From assembly GCF_016862975.1 (NCBI RefSeq), contig NZ_BONZ01000015.1, positions 234,826-298,825 on the forward strand: 64,000 nt of DNA. The letters run 5' to 3'. This document shows, piece by piece, positions 40,636 through 49,297 of the stretch; position 1 is the stretch's first letter; every line of letters begins with the position of its first letter. This DNA is from Rugosimonospora africana. Its GTDB lineage: Bacteria > Actinomycetota > Actinomycetes > Mycobacteriales > Micromonosporaceae. Both the position numbers and the translations under genes were made by a program. The notes under the pieces are model-generated. The model was given only the letters and a program-made list of their open reading frames with translations, made no database searches and was not told where the DNA came from.

Positions 40636-41757
40636 GTGGTGGAGGCGGAGAGGGCGACCGAGCCGGCGGTGCGGGTAAGCACGCTTGAGCTCTTCTTCGA
40701 CCTTGTCTTCGTGTTCACGGTGACGCAGCTGACAGGCGTCTTCGCCGACGACATGACGGTCCCCGCGGTCCTTCGCGTCATGCTGCTGCTCGGGCTGATC
40801 TGGTGGATGTACGGCGGCTACGCCTGGCTCACCAATGCCGTCGCGCCGGTCAGCTCGTACCGCCGCGCCATGATGATCACCGGAATGGCCGGCTTCCTCG
40901 CCATGGCGCTGGCCATCCCGCACGCGTTCGGCAGCACCGGCTGGGCATTCGGGGTCGGGTACTTCGCGGTCAACCTCGTCCACAGTGGACTGTTCCGGTA
41001 CTCCGCCGGCGCGAACGCGGCACGGGCCGTGGCCGGTCTCTTCCCGTTGAACCTGACGAGTGCTGGCCTGGTACTGGCCGGCGGGTTCCTGCCGGGCGCC
41101 TGGCGGGACCTGGCCTGGGGTGCGGCGCTCCTGGTGCAGATCGTGTCGCCGTACCTGCACCCGATCGGCGGGTTCACGATCTCCGCGGCGCACTTCGTCG
41201 AGCGGCACGGCCTGGTCGTCATCATCGCGCTGGGCGAGTCGGTGGTCGCGATCGGCGCCGGTGCCCGTGGCACGCCGCTGAGCTGGCGGCTGATCCTGGC
41301 AGCGGTGCTCGGCCTCGTCCTGTCGTACTACCTGTGGTGGGCGTACTTCGGTGGCGATGACGAGCGCGCGGAGCACGCCATGGACCGCATCGAGGACGCC
41401 AAGCGGCGGGCCAGGACCGCGATCCGTGCCTACGGGTACGCGCACTACCCGATCCTGCTGGGCATCGTGCTGGTGGCCGCCGGCGTCAAGAGCGTGATCG
41501 GGCACACATTCCAGCCGCTGGGCACCCCGGCCGCCCTGACCCTGGGAGGCGGCGTCGCGGTGTTCCTGGCCGGCGACCTGATCTTCCGGCGGATCATGCG
41601 GATCGGCCGGCCCTGGTACCGGCTGGCCTGCGTGGCCGGTGCGCTGCTCACCGTGCCGGTCGGCTGGGTACTGGGCATCTGGCAGCTGGCCGCGGTCACC
41701 GCCGTGCTGACCGTCCTGCTGTCGGTGGAGGCGCACGGGCGGCCTCGCCGGATCTGA
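40636..41757 (+). CDS. Low-temperature-requirement protein A (LtrA) family
   Basis: 373 residues with about 10-11 membrane helices. The N-terminal STLELFFDLVFVFTVTQL is the LtrA family hallmark, and HFVERHGLVVIIALGESVVAIG is the second conserved block. Listeria LtrA was named for a cold-growth phenotype; the molecular function of the family is not established. The gene stands alone between ftsK and rimO and appears to have its own leaderless promoter. Confidence 0.88.
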   Translation: MVEAERATEPAVRVSTLELFFDLVFVFTVTQLTGVFADDMTVPAVLRVMLLLGLIWWMYGGYAWLTNAVAPVSSYRRAMMITGMAGFLAMALAIPHAFGSTGWAFGVGYFAVNLVHSGLFRYSAGANAARAVAGLFPLNLTSAGLVLAGGFLPGAWRDLAWGAALLVQIVSPYLHPIGGFTISAAHFVERHGLVVIIALGESVVAIGAGARGTPLSWRLILAAVLGLVLSYYLWWAYFGGDDERAEHAMDRIEDAKRRARTAIRAYGYAHYPILLGIVLVAAGVKSVIGHTFQPLGTPAALTLGGGVAVFLAGDLIFRRIMRIGRPWYRLACVAGALLTVPVGWVLGIWQLAAVTAVLTVLLSVEAHGRPRRI

Positions 41758-41850
41758 CGTGAGTCCCCGCGGGACAGGCCCAGTACCGCCTTTCGGCGTC
41801 GCCCCACGGTCTGCGCACGGGCGGACCGCGATCCCCTCCGACCGGCCCGG

Positions 41851-41856
41851 TAACCT
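41851..41856 (+). promoter_or_regulatory. Candidate -10 (TAACCT) for rimO
   Basis: TAACCT ends 6 nt before the rimO ATG. CGGAGG lies between them, so if transcription starts at the ATG that ribosome site would not be in the mRNA. Confidence 0.4.
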
Positions 41857-41862
41857 CGGAGG

Positions 41863-43296
41863 ATGCCCGTACCCGCCCCCGAAGGCCGCCGCGTCGCGCT
41901 GCTCACGCTCGGCTGCGCGCGCAATGAGGTCGATTCCGAGGAGCTGGCGGCCCGGCTGTCCGGCGACGGTTGGCAGGTGACCACCGACGGGTCCGCCGCC
42001 GACGTCGTGCTCGTGAACACCTGTGGCTTCGTGGAGAAGGCCAAGCAGGACTCGATCGAGACGCTGCTGGCCGCCGCGGACACCGGCGCCAAGGTGGTGG
42101 CGACCGGCTGCATGGCCGAGCGGTACGGGCGTGAGCTGGCCGACAGCCTGCCGGAGGCCGCCGCGGTCCTCGGTTTCGACCACTACCCGGACATCTCGGC
42201 CCGACTGTCCGCGATCGCGGCCGGCGAGACCGTGGAGTCCCACACCCCGCGTGACCGCCGCACGCTGCTGCCCCTGACTCCGGTCGAGCGGCACACCGCC
42301 ACGGTCGTGCAGCCCGGCCACGCGACCGTGGACCGGCACACGCCCGCGCATCTGCGGCCCGTGCTGCGCCAGCGGTTGACCAAGGGGCCGGTCGCCTCGC
42401 TCAAGCTGGCCAGCGGCTGTGACCGCCGGTGCGCGTTCTGTGCCATCCCGACGTTCCGCGGCGCGTTTGTCTCCCGTACCCCGGACGAACTGCTCGCCGA
42501 GGCCGAGTTCCTGGCCCGCGACGGGGTCCGTGAGCTGGTGCTGGTGAGCGAGAACTCCACCTCGTACGGCAAGGATCTCGGCGACCCCCGGCTGCTGGAG
42601 AAGCTGTTGCCGCAGCTCGCCGGGGTGGACGGCATTGTCCGGGTACGGGTGTCCTACCTCCAGCCCGCCGAGACCCGTCCGGGCCTGGTCGAGGTGATTG
42701 CCACCACGCCGGGCGTCGCGCCCTACTTCGACCTGTCCTTCCAGCACTCGTCCGAGCCGGTGCTCCGCCGGATGCGCCGGTTCGGGTCGACCGAGCGGTT
42801 CCTGGAGTTGCTGGACTCGGCCCGTGCGCTGGAACCCGAGGCCGGAGCGCGCAGCAACGTGATCGTGGGCTTCCCCGGCGAGACCCGGGCCGACGTCGCC
42901 GAGCTGGAGCGGTTCCTGACCGCCGCCCGGCTGGACGCGATCGGGGTGTTCGACTACAGCGACGAGGAGGGCACCGAGGCGGCCGGGCTGCCCGGCAAGG
43001 TCGCCCGGGCGACGATCAAGCGCCGGTACGAGCGGCTGTCCGCACTGGTCGACGAGCTGTGCGCCCAGCGGGCCGAGGAGCGGATCGGCTCGACGGTCGA
43101 GGTGCTGGTCGAGCAGGTCGACGCGGAAGGTGTCGAGGGCCGGGGCGCGCACCAGGCGCCGGAGATCGACGGCAGCACCACGCTGGTCGGCGACGTGGCC
43201 GGGCTGCGGCCCGGCGATCTGGTCACCGCGGTGGTCACCGGCAGCGTGGGGGTCGACTTGATCGCGTCCCCCGTCGCGGGGGCCGGGCCGGCATGA
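41863..43296 (+). CDS. rimO: Ribosomal protein S12 methylthiotransferase RimO
   Basis: RimO adds a methylthio group to a conserved Asp of S12. The N-terminal UPF0004 domain has cluster cysteines Cys18 (LTLGCARN), Cys54 (VNTCGF) and Cys83 (TGCMAE). The radical-SAM cluster is Cys186, Cys190 and Cys193 in [15 protein letters not shown]-terminal TRAM domain completes the protein (477 residues). The [11 protein letters not shown] start is the RimO variant, as opposed to MiaB. Its stop overlaps an ATG that may open a 39-codon ORF leading to pgsA. Confidence 0.94.
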   Translation: MPVPAPEGRRVALLTLGCARNEVDSEELAARLSGDGWQVTTDGSAADVVLVNTCGFVEKAKQDSIETLLAAADTGAKVVATGCMAERYGRELADSLPEAAAVLGFDHYPDISARLSAIAAGETVESHTPRDRRTLLPLTPVERHTATVVQPGHATVDRHTPAHLRPVLRQRLTKGPVASLKLASGCDRRCAFCAIPTFRGAFVSRTPDELLAEAEFLARDGVRELVLVSENSTSYGKDLGDPRLLEKLLPQLAGVDGIVRVRVSYLQPAETRPGLVEVIATTPGVAPYFDLSFQHSSEPVLRRMRRFGSTERFLELLDSARALEPEAGARSNVIVGFPGETRADVAELERFLTAARLDAIGVFDYSDEEGTEAAGLPGKVARATIKRRYERLSALVDELCAQRAEERIGSTVEVLVEQVDAEGVEGRGAHQAPEIDGSTTLVGDVAGLRPGDLVTAVVTGSVGVDLIASPVAGAGPA

Positions 43297-43412
43297 GCGA
43301 GCGCCGGATGGGCGAGCGCGGCGGAGCCGCTCCTCCCGTGAGGATCAGGAGTCAGAGTTACAGCACGTCGGTGCCTCATGCCGGACCGCAGCGGAGCGAG
43401 GATTCGGCATGA
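43293..43412 (+). CDS. Putative 39-residue ORF bridging rimO and pgsA
   Basis: ATG 43293 overlaps the rimO stop (ATGA), and the frame's TGA (43410-43412) overlaps the pgsA ATG (43409) in a second ATGA. The product is Arg/Ser-rich ([17 protein letters not shown]...). Both junctions carry the same GGCATGAGCGAG context, so the segment might instead be a duplicated start region or a repeat. No family is recognised. Confidence 0.3.
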   Translation: MSERRMGERGGAAPPVRIRSQSYSTSVPHAGPQRSEDSA

Positions 43413-44005
43413 GCGAGACGCCGGAGCCTGCGGTGGGAGCGGCGCGGCGCGACGTCTCGATCGCAAACCCGGCAAATGCCCTGACCGCGCTGCGGCTCGT
43501 GCTCGTCCCGGCGTTCGCCGCGCTGACCGTGGGTTCCGGCATGGCCCACTCCGGGCTGCGGATGCTGGCCTGCGTTGCGTTCGTCGTCGCCTCGCTCACC
43601 GACTTCGTGGACGGTTGGATCGCCCGTACCTGGAATCTGATCACCGCATTCGGCAAGGTCGCCGACCCGATCGCGGACAAGTTGCTGACCGGTACCGCGC
43701 TGGTGCTCCTGTCCTGGTACGGCCACCTGCCCTGGTGGGTGACCGTGGTGATCCTGGCCAGGGAACTGGGCGTGACCGGGCTGCGGTTCTGGGTCATCCG
43801 GCACGGGGTGATCCCGGCCAGCCGGGGCGGGAAGATCAAGACAACTCTCCAGATCCTCGCGATCGCCTGGTACCTGTGGCCGTTCTCGGCGGCCGTGGAG
43901 CGGGTGGGGGCAGCGATCATGGCGGCGGCGGTGGTGGTTACCGTGATCACCGGCGTGGATTACGTGGTACGGGCCGTCCGGCTGCGCCGATCGGGGAGGG
44001 CATGA
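43409..44005 (+). CDS. pgsA: CDP-diacylglycerol--glycerol-3-phosphate 3-phosphatidyltransferase
   Basis: A CDP-alcohol phosphatidyltransferase of 198 residues with six membrane helices. The catalytic motif DGxxARx8Gx3Dx3D is complete in DFVDGWIARTWNLITAFGKVADPIAD. The position next to rimO and cinA/clgR matches the actinobacterial pgsA that makes phosphatidylglycerol phosphate, although some pgsA paralogues make other lipids. The stop is 2 nt before the next gene's start. Confidence 0.9.
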   Translation: MSETPEPAVGAARRDVSIANPANALTALRLVLVPAFAALTVGSGMAHSGLRMLACVAFVVASLTDFVDGWIARTWNLITAFGKVADPIADKLLTGTALVLLSWYGHLPWWVTVVILARELGVTGLRFWVIRHGVIPASRGGKIKTTLQILAIAWYLWPFSAAVERVGAAIMAAAVVVTVITGVDYVVRAVRLRRSGRA

Positions 44006-44006
44006 C

Positions 44007-44858
44007 GTGCTGGAGCTCGACGTCACCGGATACCTGAACCGGCTCGGCATCGTCGATCCCGGCCCGCCGAGCGCGGACGGGCTCGCCGCCCTGCAGCGGG
44101 CGCACGTCGAGCGGGTGCCGTACGAGAATCTGCACATCCATCTCGGTACCCCCACCACGATCAACCCGTACGACTCGGCCGCCCGGATCCTGGCCGGCCG
44201 GGGCGGGTACTGCTACCACCTCAACGGGGCCTTCTCGCTGCTGCTGTCCGCGCTCGGATACTCGGTGCGCTGGCATCGCGCCGGCGTACAGAGCAGGAAT
44301 GAGCCGAAGCCGGTCGGCGCGAACGGCAATCACCTGGCGCTGTCCGTGCACGGGCTGCCCACCCGGGGCAACCCGGACGGCATGTGGCTGGTCGACGTCG
44401 GGCTCGGGGACGGGCCGTACGAGCCGCTGCCGTTGCGCACCGGCGAGATCATCGACGGCCCGTTCCGGTACCGGCTGGAGCCGTCCGGCGTGGAGTTCCT
44501 CGGCTGGCGGTTCAACCACGATCCGGCTGCCAGCATCACCGGGTTCGACATGCGGGCGGACACCGCCGTGCAGGGCGACTTCGAGCGGCCGCACGAGTGG
44601 AAGTCCACGGCGCCGGAGTCGCCGTACGCGCGCACGGTCGTCGTGCAGCGACGCGACTCGACTGGTGCCGACCTGCTGCGCGGCCAGGTGCTGTCCCGGT
44701 CGCCGGCCGGTGGGCAGCGCGAGTTGACCAGCCAGGCGGAGTGGTACGAGGCGCTCGCCGACGTGTTCGGGCTCGCCCTGAGCGACGTGGGCGCGTACGA
44801 GCGGGAAGCGCTGTGGCGCCGGGTCTGCGCGGCACACGAGGCATGGCAGGCGGCATGA
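44007..44858 (+). CDS. nat: Arylamine N-acetyltransferase
   Basis: NAT transfers acetyl (or propionyl) from CoA to arylamines and hydrazines; in actinomycetes, members also act in secondary metabolism. The Cys-His-Asp triad is Cys69 in RGGYCYHLNG, His109 in NGNHLALSVHG and Asp130 in WLVDVGLGD. The length of 283 residues is normal. The usual Glu after the catalytic Cys-Tyr is His71 here. GTG 44007 follows GGGAGGG by 7 nt, 1 nt after the pgsA stop. Its insertion between pgsA and cinA is unusual compared with mycobacteria. Confidence 0.9.
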   Translation: MLELDVTGYLNRLGIVDPGPPSADGLAALQRAHVERVPYENLHIHLGTPTTINPYDSAARILAGRGGYCYHLNGAFSLLLSALGYSVRWHRAGVQSRNEPKPVGANGNHLALSVHGLPTRGNPDGMWLVDVGLGDGPYEPLPLRTGEIIDGPFRYRLEPSGVEFLGWRFNHDPAASITGFDMRADTAVQGDFERPHEWKSTAPESPYARTVVVQRRDSTGADLLRGQVLSRSPAGGQRELTSQAEWYEALADVFGLALSDVGAYEREALWRRVCAAHEAWQAA

Positions 44859-45370
44859 GCGGATCCGGTACTTCGGGCGGCGGGCCGGGCGCCGCCGCGC
44901 CTGTCTCGATCACCCGCGTACTGGACGCGTTGCGCGGCCGGCGGCAGACCCTCTCGGTCGCCGAGTCGCTGACTGGCGGCCTGCTGGCCGCGACGATCGT
45001 CGACGTACCCGGAGCGAGCACCGTCTTCCGGGGCGGCCTGGTGGTCTACGCCACCGACCTGAAGGCGACGCTGGCCGGGGTGGACGCGGCGCTGCTCGCC
45101 GAGCGCGGGCCGGTCGATCCGGATGTCGCCGCGGCCCTCGCGCTCGGCGTGAGCGAGCGCTGCGGTACCGACTGGGGCCTGTCCACCACCGGTGTCGCCG
45201 GGCCGGGCCCGCAGGACGGGGTCGCGGCCGGCACTGTCTACATTGGACTCCACGGCCCCGGCGGCGCGGACGCGGTACGGCGCCTCGCCCTGGACGGCGA
45301 CCGGTCGGCGATCCGCCGCAACGTCGTGACGGCCGCGCTCGCCCTGCTGGCCGGCGCGGTCGGGATCTAG
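44855..45370 (+). CDS. cinA: CinA C-terminal family nicotinamide-nucleotide amidohydrolase
   Basis: 171 residues corresponding to the stand-alone CinA C-domain (PncC), which deamidates NMN to NaMN. Conserved parts are LSVAESLTGGLLAATIVDVPGAS with the catalytic Ser, GGLVVYATDLKATL and STTGVAGPGPQDG. The N-terminal 20 residues are Gly/Ser-rich. The start is set by the ATGA overlap with nat; ATG 44843 is an in-frame alternative. It lies upstream of the clgR-like gene, as in many actinobacteria. Confidence 0.9.
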   Translation: MSGSGTSGGGPGAAAPVSITRVLDALRGRRQTLSVAESLTGGLLAATIVDVPGASTVFRGGLVVYATDLKATLAGVDAALLAERGPVDPDVAAALALGVSERCGTDWGLSTTGVAGPGPQDGVAAGTVYIGLHGPGGADAVRRLALDGDRSAIRRNVVTAALALLAGAVGI

Positions 45371-45595
45371 ATCTCGCTCCGGATCGGGGCGGAAGCCCGG
45401 CCGATCGAAGATCAACTGCCCGCGCGCCCCGGCTCACGGGCGTACCGTCTATAAGTCCAGGCTTACTCCGATGGGGCCGTGCGGGACCGGGAAGCCGGCG
45501 CGGCCGGCCGGTGTTGCGGCCAATGGGCTGGCGGGGCAGTGGTGTCGTTGTCGGCAGAAGCGGGTACCGTGGCGGGAAACCGCGAGGGGGGTGCG

Positions 45596-46270
45596 ATGAT
45601 CCTGTTACGTCGGGTGATCGGCGACGCACTGCGAGCCCGCCGCCAGGCACAGCACCGGACCCTGCGCGAGGTTTCCACCGCGGCGAACGTCAGTTTGGGC
45701 TATCTGTCCGAAATCGAGCGGGGTCAGAAGGAAGCCTCCAGCGAGCTGTTGGCCGCTGTCTGCGACGCGCTAGGCGCGCGGCTTTCCGAGCTTCTGCACG
45801 AGGTCAGCTCCACGGTCGCCAGCAGCGAGCGGGGCGAGGTGGGGGTCGGCGGGTCCGAGCGGCGGGGCGTGCCCGAGCAGGGCAGCGCGGCACTGATCGG
45901 CGAGCGCGACACGACCGGGACCGATCCCAAGGGTCAGGATTCGGCGGAGCCGGCGCTGGCCGGCGCGGCCGAGGGCGGCGAGGCGCAGCCGGCGATGGCG
46001 GGCGCGGCCGAGGCCCGGGGGCCGGTGGAGCCCGCGCTGGCCGGCGTGGCCGCACCGGCGCGCCCCGCGCTGGCGGTCAGCCGCGGGCGGGGCTCGGCGA
46101 AGTCCGCCGCGCTCGGAAACGCCAAGAACAGGCGGGTGGCGCCGGTCGCCCAGACCAGCGTGTCGACGACCATGGACGGCCACGTGTCGGTGACCATCCG
46201 GCGGGACACGCCACTGTCCACCACGCTGCGCACCCGGACGTTCCGGCGAGACGTGCTCTCCGGAGTGTGA
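45596..46270 (+). CDS. clgR: ClgR-like helix-turn-helix regulator
   Basis: 224 residues. Residues 1-70 are an XRE-type HTH ([44 protein letters not shown]) nearly identical in pattern to ClgR, which activates clp protease and envelope-stress genes. A long Ala/Glu/Gly-rich linker with repeats ([30 protein letters not shown]) separates it from a conserved C-terminal segment. Context (cinA upstream, pspA and a PspM-like gene downstream) matches the mycobacterial clgR-pspA locus. ATG 45596 follows GAGGGGGG. The long linker is atypical for ClgR. Confidence 0.8.
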   Translation: MILLRRVIGDALRARRQAQHRTLREVSTAANVSLGYLSEIERGQKEASSELLAAVCDALGARLSELLHEVSSTVASSERGEVGVGGSERRGVPEQGSAALIGERDTTGTDPKGQDSAEPALAGAAEGGEAQPAMAGAAEARGPVEPALAGVAAPARPALAVSRGRGSAKSAALGNAKNRRVAPVAQTSVSTTMDGHVSVTIRRDTPLSTTLRTRTFRRDVLSGV

Positions 46271-46284
46271 CCGGGCTCTCTGTC

Positions 46285-46387
46285 GACCAGTCTGGCTCGG
46301 CGTGTCTGGCGCCGCGCCACGACCCAGACCAGTCGCCGACCAGTTTGGCTCGGCGTGTCTGGCGCTGCGCCACGACCCAGACCAGTC
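46285..46387 (+). repeat. Tandem pair of 50-bp imperfect-hairpin repeats (family A)
   Basis: Copies at 46285-46334 and 46338-46387, in the same orientation as those at 32874 and with the same two-copy layout (3-bp gap). Each copy differs from the 32874 copy at only a few positions. They lie in the 430-nt gap between clgR and pspA. Confidence 0.88.
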
Positions 46388-46496
46388 GGGCCGCCATGGC
46401 CATCGATCGCCACGCCCGTCGATCAAGGGCGCATCGTGATCAGCTCGAATCCACCCGATCACCGGCCGAGATCGCCATTCGATCAAGGCGAGGGTC

Positions 46497-46518
46497 GTTC
46501 GCCAGACAGCCGGCGAAC
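46497..46518. promoter_or_regulatory. GTTCGCC dyad upstream of pspA (candidate ClgR site)
   Basis: GTTCGCC and GGCGAAC are separated by 8 bp in a 22-bp palindrome, 182 bp before the pspA start. GTTCGC half-sites are part of the reported ClgR motif, although the spacing here is wider than the published CGC-N5-GCG. With clgR next door, regulation of pspA by this site is a reasonable inference. Confidence 0.45.
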
Positions 46519-46700
46519 TGGCCGGGCGGTGGCATAAGCGGGCACACTAGGTACCTGGGGCCGGCCCGGACAAGCGTATTCTCCGGACCAACCCTGAGTT
46601 GCCCCGTAGCCGGCGTGACGGGTTCGCATCCTCCTGCGACGATGGGGAAGACGACACAGGCGATGCACATCACAACGGCCGCAGAGAGGAACCGACAGAT

Positions 46701-47573
46701 ATGGCGAATCCGTTCGTCAAGGGCTGGCGCTACTTGATGGCGCTGTTCGGCGCCAAGATCGACGAGTACGCCGATCCGAAGGTGCAGATCCAGCAGGCGA
46801 TCGAGGACGCTCAGCGCCAGCACCAGGCCCTTGTCCAGCAGGCCGCGGCGGTGATCGGTAACCAGCGCCAGCTGGAGATGAAGCTGTCCCGGACCATGGA
46901 CGAGGTACAGAAGCTTCAGTCCTCCGCGCGCCAGGCCCTGGTACTCGCCGACAAGGCCCGTTCCGGGGGCAACGAGGACGAGGCGGTCAAGTACGAGAAC
47001 ACCGCGCAGACCTTCGCCACCCAGCTGGTCTCCAGCGAGCAGTCGATGGAGGACCTGAAGACCCTGCACGACCAGGCGCTGTCGGCCGCCACCCAGGCAC
47101 GCCGGGCGGTGGAGAACAACGCGCAGATCCTTCAGCAGAAGCTCGCCGAGCGCACTCAGCTGATGAGCCAGCTGGAGCAGGCCAAGATGCAGGAGACCGT
47201 GGCGAGGTCGCTGGAGTCGATGTCGTCGCTCGCCGCGCCGGGCAACACGCCCTCGCTGGACGAGGTCCGGGAGAAGATCGAGCGCCGGTACGCGACGGCC
47301 ATGGGCCGGGCCGAGCTCGCATCGAACTCGGTCGAGGGGCGCATGCTCGAGGTGCAGAAGTCCACGCTGGACATGGCCGGTGCCTCGCGGCTGGAGCAGA
47401 TCCGGGCGAGCATGGCCGGCGAGCAGCTGGCCGCGGCGCCGGCGCAGCCCGCCGTGGAGGCCGGTCCGGCGGCGACGGCAAACGCGCAGAAGGACGCGAG
47501 CGTGTCGCGGCTGGATGAGATCCGGGCGAGCATGGCGCGCGACAAGGCGAGTGGGGACCAAGCCACCGGCTGA
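46701..47573 (+). CDS. pspA: PspA/IM30 family membrane-stress protein
   Basis: 290 residues. The N-terminal amphipathic helix ([23 protein letters not shown]) and the long coiled coil (residues 25-215, [19 protein letters not shown] onward) define PspA, an ESCRT-III-like protein that coats and repairs the stressed inner membrane. The C-terminal extension contains a duplicated element, [11 protein letters not shown] and [11 protein letters not shown], absent from E. coli PspA but typical of actinobacterial forms. ATG 46701 follows AGAGAGGA. A PspM-like gene follows 28 nt downstream. Confidence 0.93.
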   Translation: MANPFVKGWRYLMALFGAKIDEYADPKVQIQQAIEDAQRQHQALVQQAAAVIGNQRQLEMKLSRTMDEVQKLQSSARQALVLADKARSGGNEDEAVKYENTAQTFATQLVSSEQSMEDLKTLHDQALSAATQARRAVENNAQILQQKLAERTQLMSQLEQAKMQETVARSLESMSSLAAPGNTPSLDEVREKIERRYATAMGRAELASNSVEGRMLEVQKSTLDMAGASRLEQIRASMAGEQLAAAPAQPAVEAGPAATANAQKDASVSRLDEIRASMARDKASGDQATG

Positions 47574-47601
47574 GCCTGACGGCGGTACGGGGGGAGCGGC
47601 A

Positions 47602-48354
47602 ATGGCTGATCAACGAGCACGGTATTTCCGGCAGCTCCGCCGGCTACGCCGCTCCGCCCGCCTGTGGAGCGTACTGGCCGGGACGTTCGCCGGCGCGACC
47701 GCGGTTCTGGTGCCGTACCACGGGGTGGGTTGGCTCGATGCGGTCTGGGCCGGGTTGACCGGCGGCTCGGCGGTGCTGACCTGGTGGCGGTGGAGCGACC
47801 TGCGCGAGCTGGCCGCCCAACCGGCCCCGGAGCCGGAGCCGGCCCGTGCCGGTGCCCGCAACTGGACCCGGATCGAGGGGCTGGTCTCGCGGCTGCCGGC
47901 CGGTCGCAGCGCGGTCGCCGAGCTGCAGCGGGTACGGACCCGGGCGCGGCTGCGCGGATCCTCGGTCGTACCGGCCTGGACCCGGCTGGATCGCGCCTCG
48001 CAGACCTTCGACGGGCTGGCCGGACGGTTGGACGGTTCGGCACAGCCGGTGGCGCGGGAGGCGGCGCAGGCCGAGCGGACCCTGCGTGACCTGGGTGAGC
48101 GAACCGCCGCGGTGGAGCGGGCACTGGCGGTCACACCGGGCGACACCGAGCTGGAGCAGGCTCACGCCGAACTGCTCGCACACTTCACCGAGGGCGTCGA
48201 CGCGTACGAGAAGCTGGTCGGTGCGGCAGCCGGCTATGTCGCGCAAGATGGCCGGATGGCCGTCGACGGGACTTCGATCGGGCGCCTGCGGGAGGCCACG
48301 GACCTGCTGCGCGGAATCGCGGCCGGCCTGGCCGAGCTGCGCACGATCGGCTGA
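47602..48354 (+). CDS. PspM-like membrane protein of the Psp module
   Basis: 250 residues. A basic N-terminus (RARYFRQLRRLRRSARLW) precedes two membrane helices (VLAGTFAGATAVLVPYHG and VWAGLTGGSAVLTWW). A long helical cytoplasmic region with a Pro/Glu linker and coiled-coil-like Ala/Glu/Arg segments follows. The position right after pspA and the topology match Rv2743c/PspM of mycobacteria, which partners PspA and ClgR; sequence similarity was not tested. The ATG follows GGGGGAG. Confidence 0.7.
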   Translation: MADQRARYFRQLRRLRRSARLWSVLAGTFAGATAVLVPYHGVGWLDAVWAGLTGGSAVLTWWRWSDLRELAAQPAPEPEPARAGARNWTRIEGLVSRLPAGRSAVAELQRVRTRARLRGSSVVPAWTRLDRASQTFDGLAGRLDGSAQPVAREAAQAERTLRDLGERTAAVERALAVTPGDTELEQAHAELLAHFTEGVDAYEKLVGAAAGYVAQDGRMAVDGTSIGRLREATDLLRGIAAGLAELRTIG

Positions 48355-48397
48355 GCCCGGCCAGTCGGGCCAGCCTTCAGGATCAGCCTCAGCGGGG

Positions 48398-49192
48398 TCA
48401 GCCCGGGCCCGGTTGGCAGGACGGGCACCAGTAGGTGACCCGCTCGCCCTGCTCCGCCTTCTCGATCAGGGTCCCGCAGCGCCCGCAGGGCACCGCGTGG
48501 CGCCCGTACACGTAGGTGGTCTGGCCCTTCCGCAGCGACCCGGTGGTGCTCTGGGTCCAGCGCCCCTGGTTCGCGGTGAGCAGCTTCTTGGCCAGCGCGA
48601 CGAGCGCGCCGAGGTCGTCCACCTCCCGGACCGGGGTCCACGGCCAGACGCCGCGCAGGTAGAGCAGCTCGGACTTGTAGAGATTGCCGATGCCGGCGAG
48701 GTTGGACTGATCCAGCAGCGCCTCGGCGATCGTGGTGTCCGGGTGGGTGGACAGCCGCCGGACCGCTTCGTCCGGGTCCCAGTCCGGTCCGAGCAGGTCG
48801 GGCCCGAGGTGCCCGACCAGGCTCTCCTCCTGCCCGGTCGGGATGAGCGCGAGATCGTGCAGGTGGTATCCGACCGCGACCTGGTCGGCGGTGCGCACCA
48901 CCACCCGGATCAGGTGCGCGGGGCGGGCCGCCCAGCGGGCACCCGGCTGGTAGACGCGCCAGGCGCCGTCCATGCGCAGGTGCGAGTGCAGGCTCAGGCG
49001 ACGGTCGCCGTCCGGCAGGGTGACCCGGAGGAACAGGTGCTTGCCTCGGCTGACCGACTCGGTGACCATCGCGCCGGTCAGATCGACGGTGGCAAGCTGC
49101 GGTACCCGGAAATCCGAGGCGGTCAGCCGCCGACCCGCGAGCGCGCGATGCAACACCCGCGCGGTGTTCCAGACGGTATCCCCCTCCGGCAT
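48398..49192 (-). CDS. nei2: Fpg/Nei family DNA glycosylase (Nei2 type)
   Basis: 264 residues. The N-terminal catalytic stretch MPEGDTVW provides the nucleophilic Pro2 and Glu3 after Met removal. The helix-two-turn-helix (LLDQSNLAGIGNLYKSELLYL) and a C-terminal zinc finger (CGRC ... CPSC) complete the fold. PEGDT rather than PELPE places it in the endonuclease VIII group, which removes oxidised pyrimidines from DNA. The ATG at 49190-49192 is certain because Pro2 must be N-terminal. Confidence 0.92.
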   Translation of the reverse strand: MPEGDTVWNTARVLHRALAGRRLTASDFRVPQLATVDLTGAMVTESVSRGKHLFLRVTLPDGDRRLSLHSHLRMDGAWRVYQPGARWAARPAHLIRVVVRTADQVAVGYHLHDLALIPTGQEESLVGHLGPDLLGPDWDPDEAVRRLSTHPDTTIAEALLDQSNLAGIGNLYKSELLYLRGVWPWTPVREVDDLGALVALAKKLLTANQGRWTQSTTGSLRKGQTTYVYGRHAVPCGRCGTLIEKAEQGERVTYWCPSCQPGPG

Positions 49193-49297
49193 CCCACCAT
49201 CCTGCCGTACCCGCGACCCGGCGACGACCCGTGACGGGGATCGCAGCGGGCTCTGTTCCCGGGCGCCGGTCCCGGTACGCGGATAGCATCCCGCCCG

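Noticed and set aside
39043..43152. 1369-codon antisense ORF over ftsK-ltrA-rimO
   Set aside because: Spans several unrelated sense genes and has shadow composition; open only because stop codons are rare at this GC content.
46271..46700. Additional gene between clgR and pspA
   Set aside because: The open frames there are composed of repeat-derived Arg/Ser-rich sequence with no start context; the stretch is regulatory and repetitive.
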